DNA from: Conoideocrella luteorostrata
Lineage: Eukaryota > Ascomycota > Sordariomycetes > Hypocreales > Clavicipitaceae
Assembly (NCBI GenBank): GCA_032433595.1
Contig: JASWJB010000016.1
Location: forward strand, 186,001-250,000
DNA length: 64,000 bases
Reading direction: 5' to 3'
Shown: one piece after another, positions 1-12,853 of the stretch
Numbering within the stretch: the first letter of the stretch is position 1
Layout of the letters: the number at the start of each line of letters is the position of its first letter
Position numbers and translations under genes: made by a program
The notes under the pieces: model-generated
Database searches by the model: none
What the model was told of the DNA's origin: nothing
What the model saw: only the letters and a program-made list of their open reading frames with translations

Positions 1-3000
1 TCTTGGCTGGTGCTGATTGCACTTCAGAGATCATTTCGTGAGATGAGGCATTGAGTTTCTTCTTTTGGCAAAGATGTGCGAAGAACTTGGAACTTGCGCA
101 CCATTTGACGAGGCATGAACCTGCCTTTCACACGAATGCATAATTAGTGCTCAATATACCACCACCACATATAAACTTATATCCCGCAGGCAGAGTAACC
201 CTGTGGCTGCCCTATACGTCTGTTGCTATTGACTCAGCTGTTCAACGCCATTGTGTTTCTCTTTAGAAATATACTGCCAACACACAAGCATAGTAGGTGA
301 TGCTGGCCTGATGTTCATTGCTATTGATTCTTGGTCAGGTATAAGGGTAGCTCATTACTGTGCATGTCGTAATGTTAGTCAATGTTCCTTTGCAAGGCAT
401 AGCTAGTATCTGTGGTATAATCTCTATGGTTGAATCCATTGGGATAAAAACTACAATCCGAAAAGAAGAGGGAGAAGAGGGAGAAGGAGGAAAAGAACAA
501 AAAGAAAGAAAATAGCCGGAAAGACGTCTCTGCTCACATCGCGTCTTGATCGAAAAGGATTTGGGCCTTATTCAAGTAAAAACGTAGCTCAGTGCCCTAG
601 ATTACAGACCGAAAGCCACTGGCCACCATTGTTTCGTCGTAGTAGCATGTCGATGTTCAAGATGCTCAGCGACAAGATAGCCTGCAGGCGGGTGGGCAAG
701 ATGAAGAGGTCATCGCAATTGCAATCGGGCTCGTCTGTATCCGTTTCAGCGGCTATTGTAGTCTCTGTGGCTGCTTTATTAGGCCAAATTCAACGCTTCT
801 AGTACCTCTCATAAGATTTCACCTTGTGTGGCACGGGAACTGAGTATCTACGAAGGCATTACGGATGACAGGACGCAGACGAGACGGGAGGCGGTGCTTA
901 CATGGTGAAACGCGCCGAGACAGCCGTGCGAGGCATGTTTTCCGGGTCGTATCGCAATTTTTATTTTTTTTCTTTGATGATGGTGGACCTTGTAAATTCT
1001 GTTCTCGGGATCTCGCGGCCTTGTGACACTGAAAATCTTGGCCAGGCAGAGCATTTGCAACGTCCAACTGCGGCCGTGAGGGAGCTAAATGGCTTGGATG
1101 TGCTCACTGTCCAGATCCGACCGCCATTGTTGGCCGCTGGATGTAAAGCATCAAATGATCCTTGGGGGATTCTTCGAAGCCTCGGAGGGCGTTTCGTTTT
1201 CAAAAGGAAGCCGGTGTAGCAATTCCGAGAGTTACTGTTTACTTGGGCTATAGCCGGTGTCGTAACCATGGTGTTGAGACTGTAGCTAGTTACAGTCTTA
1301 CCAATATGGTGTTCCGGTAAGACGTCCTGACGGCTGTCTCGTTACATGGATCTCAAAACGAGCAAGGCACATCGAGACCCATGACAATATGTAGCCAAAT
1401 TCAACGGAGTCGCGCCCGCTGATCCTCGCCAGATGTCATTAGCACATCCGCTCGGTCGTCTAAGCGGTCCCGGAAGAGTGCAGGAAAGGAAGAGCCCCGA
1501 CACCCTACTTCCAACTGGGAGACCAACGCCTAAGGCTGACGAGTGGTCTTTGTGTAATGCAGCCTGTGAAGCGTAGTAGTACGACAAGGCCGAGCCTTGC
1601 TGACGTTGACAATTCCTCGCGTGACTCGTCTGCATAATTGAAGAGCTCTCGCCGTAGCGTCGTCGCCGCATTTTTGCCCACACCACACGTAAGGAGTGAC
1701 AGCATTGCGCGTGTTGCATCTTCTGATTGATGCGAATATCCTGCGCGGTTTATCGACGGGATTTTGTGCATCCGCAAATGCATTTGCAGTCTGGCTGCGA
1801 TGGAACACTTCCCTTGGTGACGTCACTGGCGTCATTCTTCGCAGTGTCCATCCAGCGCGCAGGTCGGAGTATGTACAGCGCAACTACGGAGTCCGGAGTG
1901 CACAGTAAGAACCAGGGGCTGGAGTTGGAAATTCCAAAAGGTGACCCGACCGGGCGAACATGATCTAAATGTGAACATGAATCAAACAAGTTTGAGGCTG
2001 CATAAGCCATCCCCCATCGGCGTGTCGCCAAGTGTTCGTTGTACGGGAGGTGACGGGCAGCGGGGCAAGGCTCGTTGCATTCGACGGATAAATGATGCCC
2101 AGAATGCAGAATGTAACGACCAGGTCCAATCGCGGAATCGCAGAAGAAGCAGGTGTTCACCAGATGCACTCTGAAATGTCTTTGTTGGTGATATCCACCG
2201 GGATCATCCTGCACGTTGAGCGGTTGGACGGATCGGCCAATGGCTATCCAGTGGATTTTTGCCGACGGTCTGAGTGGGTGCGTCGATGTGCCAAATATAT
2301 CACGACCCATCATGACCCCGGCATGGCAGCATTTACAGCCAAGGTGCTAAAGTAAACAGGCCTGGGATGAGCACCCGGCTTGGTCACGTCTCACTGGCTA
2401 ATGGACGGAGGGGTGAAGATTAGCGCTCCATAAGACTCGTTGGGCAGGTGTCGTCTGGAAATTTTATTCTAAATCAGGGTCCAAGATCGACACAACGGAC
2501 GTACTCGATGCAGAGATTGTGCTTCAGTCCGGCTGTAGCGTGGGGGTAAGGGCTGCTCACTGGAGGCTTTGGCTCGTGCGCATGGCCAACTCCTCGTGCT
2601 TGATCGACTTTGTTGATCGACTGGCTGATCGATTACTTGTGCATGACTTGTTCTGGGCACCGGGCGGGGAGCATTGACGACGGCGGGCGGCACGGTGGCA
2701 AGCAAACAAGCCGGGCCAAGCAACCGCCATGATGTGGGCGATTCAGGGTGAGAGGCGTGAGAGGCAAAGAGGCTCCATGAATTCACGCATCCATGATCCA
2801 TGCGGGAGTTACTGTGCCAGGTGGCTATATCGCTCACTCACTCGCGCCCGCACCGCACGGCAGACGTCCCCCGGGCTTGACTCAATCAGGTTGCACATTT
2901 GATTTGATTGAGCGGCTGATGGTGGCGAGGGCTTGACAATAATTAAGCGTGAGGGGGGATTGTCTTGATGGCGTGTTGGCCGACGGCCACGCCAAGAGCG

Positions 3001-4046
3001 AGCATGTTTCTTTTCATCTTTGCACCAGATTTTCATGCAAATGCTCCGGGCTCCTCCAGGCTTGATGTCGTACTGGACAAGGATGAGATGCTGTTTATCG
3101 GAAGATTGGAGCTTGCCAATATGCAGCGTTCACCAACTTCATCTTCATGGGCATGCATATTAGCGATGATATCTAGCCGCACTCGAGCGAGCAGCAAGAA
3201 CTCCTCCCTTGCTCCGTGCAACTAACTAGTTGCCGTAAATTGGCAGACGGCCTGCCAGGGCTGCCACCACACGAGCAGGGACGGTGTCGTGGCCCATGCA
3301 AGACAGCGCCACTGGACTGACAAAATGGAACCTCCTGTTTCCTGGCTGCTGAGCACGACGGTGCCATTCCCATTTGACCGGCTGTTGGCCTGCACTACAT
3401 TGCTTATTACATTAGTTACTCTGTGCTCCGTATTGTACTGCCATGCTGCATAGAGCACCGAGCACTGCTAGAGATTATTGCTTATCCGCCGGGTCAAAGG
3501 TCGTTGCGGACTGAACTGCCTGCGGAGTTACTCCGTACACTACAACTAGTTACAGAGTACTCCGTACGTCCGCTATATATGCCTGCCCCATCAATGTCAT
3601 TACCACCTATCGGCCCATCCCTTCGACCCATTCTGCTATTTAAGTGCTGGGGCTCCATATTTTCTTCTCTATAGCCCTAGTCCCCCAACTAGTTAGTGCG
3701 TCCGGCCTCAGACCAGACCAGACCAGACCAGACCTATAACGTACAGCCACTAACTATCTAACCAGCTATGTTTTACGAGTACGGAGTACTTGTTGACAAT
3801 ACCATACGGAGGGCAACGCCGCTCCGCCTCGACTGAATATCACGGCCACGTCTCCATCCACGACAGCTTTCGGCCTTGCGCGCTCTCTCTCCCTCTGTCT
3901 CTCCGCGCTGCGTGACATTGATTCCCCTCGTGCCGACGACGCTCTACAGCTCAACTCTGCCCCCTGCGAGATACACGCACAAACTACTCCATGCCCGCAT
4001 GATTGTCGCCGGCACCGCAGCTGGCTGCTGTTGAGCGTCCTGCACC
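1..4046. other. intergenic region, no supported gene
   Basis: No reading frame here has a recognisable domain. The longest (minus strand, about 1750-2313) has no family signature, and its composition looks like random read-through of GC-rich DNA. The last 600 bp serve as the 5' flank of the F-box gene at 4047. They contain copies of the palindromic ACTCCGTAC motif (3530-3538, 3557-3567, 3779-3789), a GACCA pentamer array, and TATA-like strings (CTATATAT near 3573, TATTTAAG near 3637). None of these was shown to be functional. Confidence 0.6.
3711..3734. repeat. GACCA pentanucleotide tandem repeat
   Basis: About five perfect copies of GACCA lie head to tail, some 310 bp upstream of the F-box gene start codon. 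This is a simple tandem repeat in the presumed promoter or 5' UTR. Confidence 0.85.
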
Positions 4047-7000
4047 ATGGACGACGCCGCGGTGACAGAAGAGCGACGCTGCAGCATCGAGAAGACGCCG
4101 ATACAAATCCCCCCCGACGCCGACGCTTTTCATCGGCTCCCCGACGAAATAATCGAGCAGTATGATATGCTTCATTGACTCTGCAGAGTAGAACAGTCTT
4201 GTTGGTAACAACAAATTGTACTGACCCGTGAACTAGGATCTTACTCGCAACCGATCCAGATGGCTTCGCTTCCTTGATCCTGCTCAACTCCAAATGGAGA
4301 GCCACTTCGCAACGACCGTATCTCTATGCTCACCACCTAACGCAATGCCCATCATACGCCACGTCTCACTCCAATGTCCCTCCTGCCGACGTCGACCATC
4401 TGCCTTTGCTGCGCCGCCTTTTCGCCCACGAAGTCAAGCGGAACCTTTTCGGGGCCTATCTTCGCCCGAAGCAAACCTTGATCAGACTTGTCTCCAATTC
4501 AATTAGCTCCTCGTCGTGTCCGGGAGGAGAGGGCATGCTGTTCAGCTCTTCGCCGAGGGGTCAGCATATCTTGGCATACAACTCTTCCAGAATATATGTT
4601 ATCGATGTTCGCAGCCCCGCTGTACAAGTTACCCGTGAGCTCAAGATCCAGCGGCGACCCGTTTCGGCGTGCATTACGGATGATGCAAGCACTTTGGCTG
4701 TGCTGTCAAATGAAATGCAAGTCGATATCTACGATTTGCAGAAATCCCCGCCCAGGCGGAAACAGTCCCTCATATTGGACAACAGCCCACAAACCATTGC
4801 GATATCATCCTGCGGCACCGTCCTAGCTGCGGCATACCACGGAGGGATCGAGGTATCAGCACTGAGTCCTTCGGCCCTGCCCACGGAAAAGAGAGCCGTC
4901 AAGTGCGACGCTGTGGACGCGCTGGCGTTCTCCCATGACGGGACACAGATTTTGGGCACGACAGTGCACTCGTCCCCCCCGAGCACTGTCATTCTCACCG
5001 CGCCCTACTACGACCCCGGCAGTCAGATGCCAGAGGACAATTTGAGCGCCATGTGGACGACGTCGATTCTGTTTCCCAACACGAGCCGTGATTGCAGCCA
5101 TGCTATATGGCTACCCGATGGCGGGCACAGCGAGCTTGAATGGACTTTTACCTATGATCGCAGCTTCGAGACGTTCCGCGCCGTTCGGCTGGACGACCTT
5201 CGCAATGGAACAACGTATTTCACTGGCCCCATCCCCAAGGCCGCCTCGCAGACGAAACTGCTGCCATGTACGCTACCCGCGACGACAAACCGTGGAGATC
5301 TTGTCTCGGCCGGCTTTCAGGGCAAGGAAATTTGGATATACGGCGTTCCTGAGGATCTAGACGCTGTACCCGAGCCGCCGCCGCCGCACCAGCAGCACCA
5401 GCCAGGCAGCCGCGATTCTCCGCCCAACTCCTCTGGGCTGTGCAGGCACAACAGCACACCGAGCAATTTGTCTCGCCACACTTCGACTAGAGGCCAGGAT
5501 GGTGAAGGCGAGAGGGTTCCGCAGTGGCAGATTCTCTGTGATAAATTACGGAATAACCTGGTTGCCGGATTCAAAGTCGGCGAAATCGATGGCATCAGCA
5601 GCGTGAAATGGGTTGGCCAGTTTGGAAAGTCGCCATCCGAGGAACGGTTGGTTGTGACCGCTACGGGTGTAATGAGTCCGAGACTGGTAACGGAGGAAGA
5701 GGATATTGACTTTGCTGATGGTGGTCGCATTGCCTTACTCGACTTTGACTACAGTCTCGTAAATGGAGAGACGACAGAGATTACTATTGACGTGGGAACA
5801 GACAACGCCGAGCCGCTAGCCGAGGAACGACGTGACCTGGAAGCGGATGTGGCCATAGTGAGACGAAGGACGGTCGCCCAAAGACAGGGCGGACGCAATG
5901 CTCTTCTTCGAGCGGCTACAACAGCTGCCGGGCGGCCACCTGTTCCCGAACTGCCCGCAGATCACGACGATGACAATCCGTTGGTCCCCAGGAGTGTAGG
6001 ACAGCATCCCGTCAACCGCCCAGCGGCTCCAACAGGTCCCCAAGATGGTCATGAGGAATTTGCCTCGATCGAAGAGCAAGAGGCCATGGACGCACCTTAT
6101 GCGCATTCTAGCCCTCGGTCACAAACAACCCTCCGTCGAGCTGCCACGGCTGCCGCTGTCAATCGACGTCTGAATCCACGCACCGCCGACGGACGCCCAA
6201 TCGAATATCGCCGCGCGGATGGCCGTGCAGAACACCCACACGAAAGCGATGCTGACAATTGGGTGCCACCACCTCCCCCCTACCAGAAAGAAGACCCCGG
6301 AGATCTACCAGCCTTTTTGCGCGGCCCTCATGTGGCGCCCCCCATGTCGGCAACGAACTTTCCACCTACGGCCAACGGCACCTCTGCAGGCGAGGCACTG
6401 AACGATTCGCTCACCTTGGCATTGGAGCAGTCGGCTCAGATGAGCAGGAACGGGACACAGTACCGGCGTTCCCATCAACGGACGGCAAGCGACTCGGCCA
6501 ACGTGGCCAGACTGAGGATGGCCAATATACCACGACCAAGATCAACACCGTCTGTTCACTCCGTCGAAGCGGACGATATATACGATGTGTCGCCACAAGG
6601 TTCCCCCAGCCTGCTGCCTGCGCAACCCGTTCGGTCAAACGCATCACACCCTCAGGCAATAACCCCCCCTCAAACTTCCAGTGGCAACACCTCGGTTACC
6701 GGGCCCGCCACGAACTTCTCGCCGACAAGCCCGGCAGCTGCTCCTCTAAGTCCGGGTTCCAGCACAGGACCAGGAGCTCGGCCTGGGGCCCCGATGTTAG
6801 AACTGCACATTCCCACATCCCCGTCTGTGAACCTGCGTTCTTCTGCTGTTGACGCAGAACCGCCAAACAGGCGATTGTCGAATGCTCAGACCTGGCCAAG
6901 GCGGCCCCTGCCCGCAGCAGACTCAACGGCTCCAACAACGCAGCAGCAGCAGCAGTTGGGCGGATATCCTTATACCGCCCCCGCCACCAACGCCCCTCTA

Positions 7001-7684
7001 AACAACTTGGCCTCGGCTGCCCTCCCCCCGGCCCCGAGTTCTAACCAGATTGCCAGTTTGAACAAAAGAATCAGCCAGGGAAACCCCCGACGGCTCTCAG
7101 GCAACATTCTCAACTCTCGGCTGTGGATGGACCAAGGGCAAAGCATGACGGCAACGGACTCAGCAGCACAAGGATCAGCCACAGAGTCCTTCTCCCGGCG
7201 TCCGTCAGACATTCAAGTACCGGATTCTGACCGGCCCCTCATCATCAGCACACCAACCGGAGTTACAGGGTCCTACGATCCCCCTTCTCGACGAGCCTCC
7301 AACGCTCTCACAGAAACTCCTATACTTGCGCCGGTGCCACGACGTCCCCGCCCCACACTCTCTGGTCCCGGGGGAACAGCACAGCAGCTAGAGGATATAT
7401 ACAGCCATCAGCCTGCCCCAGCGGCCTTGCCCGCTCACATGCGTTCAAACGCCAACGCACTACCCATGTGGATGAGAACTCCCTCAAACTCATCACGACG
7501 AACACCAAATGGGGTCAACAGACGTCGCAGTAGAGCTGAAAGAAGTGCCGCGAAGAACATCAAGGATGCGAAGCTGAAGGGCTGGAAGGTCAAGAGGAAT
7601 AAGAAACCCGCCGATGACAGTTCTGGTTGGGTTGATGTGCACACACCGTCACAGCCGAAAGCGAACAGGTGTGTTCTCATGTGA
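4047..7684 (+). CDS. F-box and WD40-like protein with C-terminal CaaX box
   Basis: Two exons: 4047-4159 and 4237-7684. The 77-bp intron (4160-4236) has a GTATGA donor, a CTGAC branch site and an AG acceptor. The joined frame gives 1186 residues. Residues about 29-70 look like an F-box (HRLPDEIIEQILLATD followed by LILLNSKWRA), the Skp1-binding part of SCF ubiquitin ligases. Roughly residues 130-560 carry WD40-like blades, for example repeated short strands ending in IYVIDV and VDIYDL. The second half is Pro/Ser/Thr/Gln-rich and probably disordered, with a short poly-Gln run. The protein ends with a basic stretch (KLKGWKVKRNKK) and then C-V-L-M, a CaaX prenylation box. Inference: a membrane-anchored substrate receptor of an SCF ligase. 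The F-box only becomes visible once the first exon is joined, so the start at 4047 is well supported. No specific orthologue is recognised. Confidence 0.88.
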
Positions 7685-9552
7685 GTTCGAGCGTGAAGTG
7701 AAGGGACTCTTTATCACTATTATGATGATCTTTGGTTGTAAGCATTATTAGCGCTATTTCTTTTGTACTATTCAAGTTCGCATCATGGGATATAGGATAA
7801 CGTAAAAGAATGTGCGCGCACGATGTCTTTTTATTTTATTTTTCGGTCGGGCTTTACTGAAAAATTATATAGAGATGCGAATCTCTCATATGGCGCTATT
7901 TCATTCGTTACAAGACGACTTAGAGTTGCACCAGCATACGGAGTACTTACTTGTGCTTTATTACTATAGTATTACTCCGTAGCGTGTAAATTAATAATAT
8001 GCACGCTATAGTTAAAACGGTAATACTATCGTTCTTGCAATTTAAGCGAAAGTGACATAGCTGTCTGACTTACTGTTCTATTCGCGACAGCGAAATATGG
8101 TACATTGCATGTTGTGGCTTTTTAGGCGTGCGCTGCTGCTTCAAACGTAGCGTTTAAACGCCAACGTACTATAATCCGCTCCTGTGCAGAGCATTCGTCT
8201 CTCTCTAATACGAGAGCCGTGTTTACTATCATTAGCTTCTAAATACTTTACTTTAAAATACTCTACTCCGTACGGAGTATTCAGTCCTCCACATAACTCC
8301 TATTCAAATATTTGCGTCACGTGCTGGTATATCGACCGTGGCCAGCCCGTGCGTGGCTAGGCCCACGTCGACGGTGCGGGAGGCCCCGCCAAGCGCCAAC
8401 TTCCATCAGGGACTGACTTCTCAATAATAAGTGGAATTACGGAGTAGTTAATGCTAAAACCCCTGCTGAGTATTTAAGCTTAGTTAATTACGGCGTTGAG
8501 GAAACTGGGTACACGTGCTCATTCCACTCAAGAAGTTTTTAAAGAAGAATGCCTGAACGTTTTCAAAGAAGAGGAAGAAGAAGAAGAGAACGGTGCGAGA
8601 CTGCCAGAAGAGCACAAGTATCAGAGTAGCAGCCCAGCTACACTGCTCCGGAGTGCTCACGGATACTGCTCTGTACTCTAGGGTGCTCTATTCTTATACA
8701 TTATCCTACTAACCCTTGGTCTACTGCAGACTACCCCTTAGACTTACGATACGCTTAACGTTACGCTTAACTATACTGCTGCGTACTCCGTACAGAATAG
8801 CCTAACTAATGACAGTCACATACGTGACAGAACCAATCCATGTAAGGGAGAGGTACGGAAAGCTTCGGATAAGTCAATTATGCTGCTGCTACTGACGATG
8901 CTGCTGACGAAGGTCTGGATGCCTGATATTAATGCTGCTGCTGATGATTTTACTATTATCTTATGTGACGTTTTTTTTCTTCTTCCTATTTCTATCTGGG
9001 GGGATTTCTTCCGTGGCAAAATCTCACCGCCCTTTTTTCCGTATCTTAGAGTTCCCTAACACTACATCTTGGCAATATAGTACATCACGATACATCCGAA
9101 CGGATTGACAAATTGATCCAATTATAGAGAGGCAGAAAATTGATCCCCACTTTGCACCAGCCCGTTAAAGATGCACTCCCCCTTGCCCTCGCCTTGCTTA
9201 ATCGCAAATCTCAGGCAAAGCTCCGCCTGCCCTGATAACCATCTTCTAAGATACACCAATATCGACGGCACACCTGCAGAATCTAGCATCCCACCAGACG
9301 AACCCAGCACGTAAGATTGGCACCCCACAAAGTTCTGAAGTCAACAGCCGTTCTGTACGGAAGTATACTCAGCCTAACAAGACGATCGATAGTTACTCCG
9401 TAATCCGTCTAGAAAAGGCAGCGGTCTACTGCCACGGTCACGCATTGATTGTTCTCCAACGAACACAACAAAGATTTGCGAGGATCCACGAGTCGATCTT
9501 CTGCACGAGCAATTCTTACTTGTATGAGAACAGAGCACGACTGCGCCACGTC
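7685..9552. other. intergenic region
   Basis: This is AT-richer DNA downstream of the F-box gene. No ORF of interest was seen. It contains several ACTCCGTAC motifs and one perfect 16-bp palindrome (8264-8279). An acidic GAAGAA tract near 8570-8590 makes a short ORF look charged, but that ORF shows no domain. Confidence 0.55.
8264..8279. repeat. perfect 16-bp palindrome TACTCCGTACGGAGTA
   Basis: This is a head-to-head doubling of the TACTCCG half-site that recurs across the window. Both arms match perfectly. No function is known from the sequence. Confidence 0.85.
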
Positions 9553-9846
9553 ATGGCTGTGCACGACACCATCTCCAAGGACGATACCGGCGGCTCCGAA
9601 GCTCGAAACCATGCCGCCCAGGCAGAGGCAGCTAGCAGTTACGCAGCTTCCCATGGCCGCAATTCACATAACCTGACCCAGCAAAACCCGGTGACGCCTG
9701 AGCAGGACTATAAGCTACAGCTGATGGTGCTTGAGCAGCAAAATAAGAAACGTCTGATGATGGCAAGACAAGAGCAGGACACTATGATGGCCCAGCAACA
9801 GCTTCAAAACTCTGCCAACGCCCCGCCCGCCGTGCAGGACCGTTAG
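9553..9846 (+). CDS. small Gln-rich protein or relic of a larger gene
   Basis: A 97-residue frame opens at the ATG at 9553; the open frame itself extends further upstream without an ATG. The C-terminal half carries PEQDYKLQLMVLEQQNKKR and MMARQEQDTMMAQQQ, a Gln/Met-rich amphipathic segment. I have seen this kind of segment at the ends of several unrelated predicted fungal proteins (family memory, no search done). Directly after the stop, the segment is repeated in the DNA with a one-base insertion. The lack of a domain and the decayed duplicate suggest a relic or orphan rather than a conserved gene. Confidence 0.35.
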   Translation: MAVHDTISKDDTGGSEARNHAAQAEAASSYAASHGRNSHNLTQQNPVTPEQDYKLQLMVLEQQNKKRLMMARQEQDTMMAQQQLQNSANAPPAVQDR

Positions 9847-9911
9847 ATACAGTTGGTGCTACTTGAGCAGCAAAATAAGAAACGTTCTGATGATGGCAAG
9901 ACAAGAGCAGG
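9714..9911 (+). repeat. tandem duplication of the LEQQNKKR-coding segment
   Basis: The roughly 65-bp stretch at 9714-9779 recurs at about 9846-9911 with a few substitutions. One extra T after AAACGT shifts the frame. The first copy lies inside the small ORF. The second lies immediately beyond its stop codon. Confidence 0.75.
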
Positions 9912-9960
9912 AAACTACGACGGGCATACCTCGAGAGGAGGGGTTTGGCCCCAGACAACC

Positions 9961-10376
9961 AGCTTACTATAACAAGCAAAGTAAGCGTAGCTAGTAGTCC
10001 GAGCAGGATGTAGATAGTTTAGCACTAATTCTGGCTGCTACGTAAAGATAAATACAAGTAGATTCTCCTTGCGCCCCCTTTTTTTTATATCATGCAGCGT
10101 ACATAATCACATCTCGCACGCTATCAGAGCTAGTTGCGAGAATCCATACATTGATAGTAAGTATTCTGAGGTCAACACACCGTGACATAGGTCCGGTAAC
10201 AGATAGAACGCCACTAATTTAGGATTCACTGCACCGTGAGCACTGTGAGCACCGTGTTGACTGCAAAATATGTTTAATTTCCGTTTAGTTATATCAGTAA
10301 AAGTACATCCTTTCCGTCCAACTCTAAAGCCGATGCCTTTAACTCGACCAGGCCCTCGACCAGGCCCTCGACCTAT
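9961..10376. other. intergenic region
   Basis: No ORF or RNA gene was seen. A 12-bp tandem repeat occupies its right end, next to the stop codon of the minus-strand gene that follows. Confidence 0.5.
10343..10373. repeat. 12-bp tandem repeat (CTCGACCAGGCC)
   Basis: Two and a half perfect copies lie three bases beyond the stop codon of the minus-strand small secreted protein gene, so they fall in its 3' UTR. Confidence 0.85.
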
Positions 10377-10676
10377 TTACTGGACAGCGCCGAAAGGAAT
10401 GCAGACGCTGGGCCCTTGAGGATTGAAAAGATTCGGCTCCTAGCAGAAGATAGTGTCAGCGCCGCGCACCAGTTACGGAGCAGAATGATTCGGGATCCGG
10501 AATTCGGAATAGTTACGCAGTGAACTTACCAATCTTTCGCCGGGACCACATCTCGTTATCGGCGGGCTTCCACGCCCAGCAGAGTAGCGCCCAGCAGGCC
10601 CGTCAACTCCAGGGGACGGCGTGCCCACGGCGAGGCCGGCCAAAAGGGCAGAAGTGGCAATGGTGATGAGCCTCAT
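10377..10676 (-). CDS. candidate small secreted protein
   Basis: Proposed two-exon gene: exon 1 10530-10676 and exon 2 10377-10439, with a 90-bp intron (GTAAGT donor, CTAG acceptor) in phase 0. It encodes 69 residues. The N-terminus is a clear signal-peptide shape: MRLITIATSALLAGLAVG, then a TPSPG turn. The mature part is about 50 residues, Gly/Pro-rich, with only two cysteines: CGPGERL before the intron and a Cys in PSVCIPFGAVQ at the very end. Reading through without the intron also stays open for a while, so the splice model is inferred from the consensus sites and the sensible C-terminus. Family unknown. Small secreted proteins of this kind are often effector or surface candidates, but there is no direct evidence of that here. 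Confidence 0.5.
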
Positions 10677-12853
10677 TTTATCTTTTAGGAGCGTAGTTTC
10701 TTTTTTTTTTAAGGAAAGCGGAACAGGTGAGGAGCGAACTAAGTCTGGATGCAGAGAGGCATGGGCTCATGTGGTTATTTGAGATTAGGTTATGGACGAG
10801 AGACAATAGTCACAAGCCTTATTATTATCAGGAGCCCCCCAACTTCTTTTTTTGAGGAAAGGTAATGACTAAAATGCGAAGCGAACCAAGTTTCGAATGC
10901 AGACAGACATGGGCTTATGTAGTTAGTTATTTGAGAGTATAATGTAATGAGCTGGCGTGGCTGGAATGAAGAGCCAATTCCAAGGTAGGAGTACTCCCCT
11001 CCCGTACACGGCGCCTAAGTTGAGCGCTGATGCCTCCTCAGTGACTTCTCTAGCCAACTACGTTCCAGACAAGATTGGAAATGTCCGCGATAGTTGTAGG
11101 CTCGGAGCTAGTCACTTCCGATACAGCAGAGGTACCATGTCTCGGCTGGGCACAGCGCCGTTCGCGTGACTGCGCAGTGCTCTCTAGAAATCACGCAAAG
11201 TGCCTCCTGTGATGGGATGGATCACCTCGGCGCTGCGGCTGTTGTCGTGTTGTCGTGTGTCGGCCACAGTACTTGTTCTCTGCTGCGGCAACTTGTCATT
11301 CTGCGACGCAAATAATTTTCTGCGTCATAAAAAGCTCCAGAGTGAGACACTCCGCTCCCAAGGGGTACGCCCATGGTCCGTATAACACTCATTTGCGTCG
11401 TTCTGCGCTGTGAAAGGCAGCTCATTTCTTATATTCCGCTGAGATCAGACAGACGTTGTTTTTTGTTGCGGCATACTCCGTACTCGGTACGCGCATGTAG
11501 GTGACTTGCCGTTGGGTTCTACTAGTACGCCCGGAATGCATGTCTTAAACATCAAATACAAGATAGGAAGGACACTTCCCCAATCAATCTATTACCCAAG
11601 ACTGTCTCCCCCAGCTGGCGTGCCCAATATGGTATTCTAATTTCCCCGATGATACAGCATTCCAGTCATGTGTCTCAAGCGGGACGTCGGCCAATTCGCA
11701 AAAGATCAGCCGCAGGAATTCCAGCAGCTACAACGACGACGCACTCCTCTGTATTATACTGTATTGTACGGAGTTACTCCGTACCATGCCTAGCATACTA
11801 GTAGCAGCCTGACGGCTTGACAGGCGTATAGAGCGGCGGCTCACAGTCGTTCTCCGCCGGAACTGGATTAATAGTTGTGATATCGCAGGTAGACTGTGCG
11901 TATCGGCCACGTGCCACCAGAGATGGTTCAACATGAAAACCAGAGGCCAAGTACGATCAGGCGACGGTGATGGTTTTGACGCCGGTTTTTGACGCCGGGG
12001 CGTGAAGTAATGCCTCCGCGAAAGTGCGATTTACTCCGCTGACTGCTGTCATTATTTTACGCTTTGCCATACACATACACCAGCAAATGCTAGTATTGAC
12101 AGCAGTGCGGAATACAGGAGCAGTAATTGTAGTATGTGCATGGTTATCATGTTCCTTTTTGTCTTGCTGTACTCTGTACATACCGACTGAGTGCTGTGCT
12201 GTGCTGTGCTGTGCTGTGCTGCCATGCCAAACATCAACTGTAACTAATGCCTAATCACCCCCTGATGCATTCATGGCAAAATGACTGGGTGCAGCTAGGG
12301 TGTCCCTCGCTCGCTTGCACAGCTCTCGCGGAGTCTTCCCCGTTGGATTCTCTACAACTACTATCTACTCTTTAACAAGTATTTTCGGGGGCTGGAATAG
12401 AAGCAGCAGGGGCGTTTCCATGTGCGGAGGGGGCCTATATACGTGTAAATTAATGCAGCTGGTGGATTACGCGGTGTAGTGTATGAAGAATCCAAAGTTG
12501 AAGCGACGGTGAACCACATGTCCGGTTCAGATGAGCAAAAAGACAAAATGTCTGGCGAGGAGCGGTAAAGTTGGCACTCTGATGCAAAGTAGCAATCTAT
12601 TATGGTGGAACAAAGACTCGGAATACTTGAACACCACGACGGTACAAAGTCCCTCCGCGAACTTATCATCGTAAATAAGTTGCAAACAAGGCCAGGATGA
12701 ACAAGACCTGTAGCCACCCCCCACGCATTCGCTAACGATAAGGACAGCTCTAATTCAAAGACAAAACACCGTCGCTGATGTATAATAAAATAGTATGACA
12801 TTTTCGCTGATCAATAATTTGACAAATCAAACAAGACTCGACGCTGGTCACCA
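10677..12853. other. intergenic region
   Basis: No supported gene. The short ORFs present show no domain or signal peptide. The region contains a GTGCT tandem array (12191-12220), several CTCCGTAC motifs (for example around 11468 and 11771-11784), and two similar poly-T/GAGG-containing patches near 10700 and 10850. Confidence 0.5.
12191..12220. repeat. GTGCT pentanucleotide tandem repeat
   Basis: Six perfect head-to-tail copies of GTGCT in intergenic DNA. Confidence 0.9.

Noticed and set aside
1750..2313. 187-codon minus-strand frame
   Set aside because: No domain and no clear start context. Competing frames on the opposite strand are equally open.
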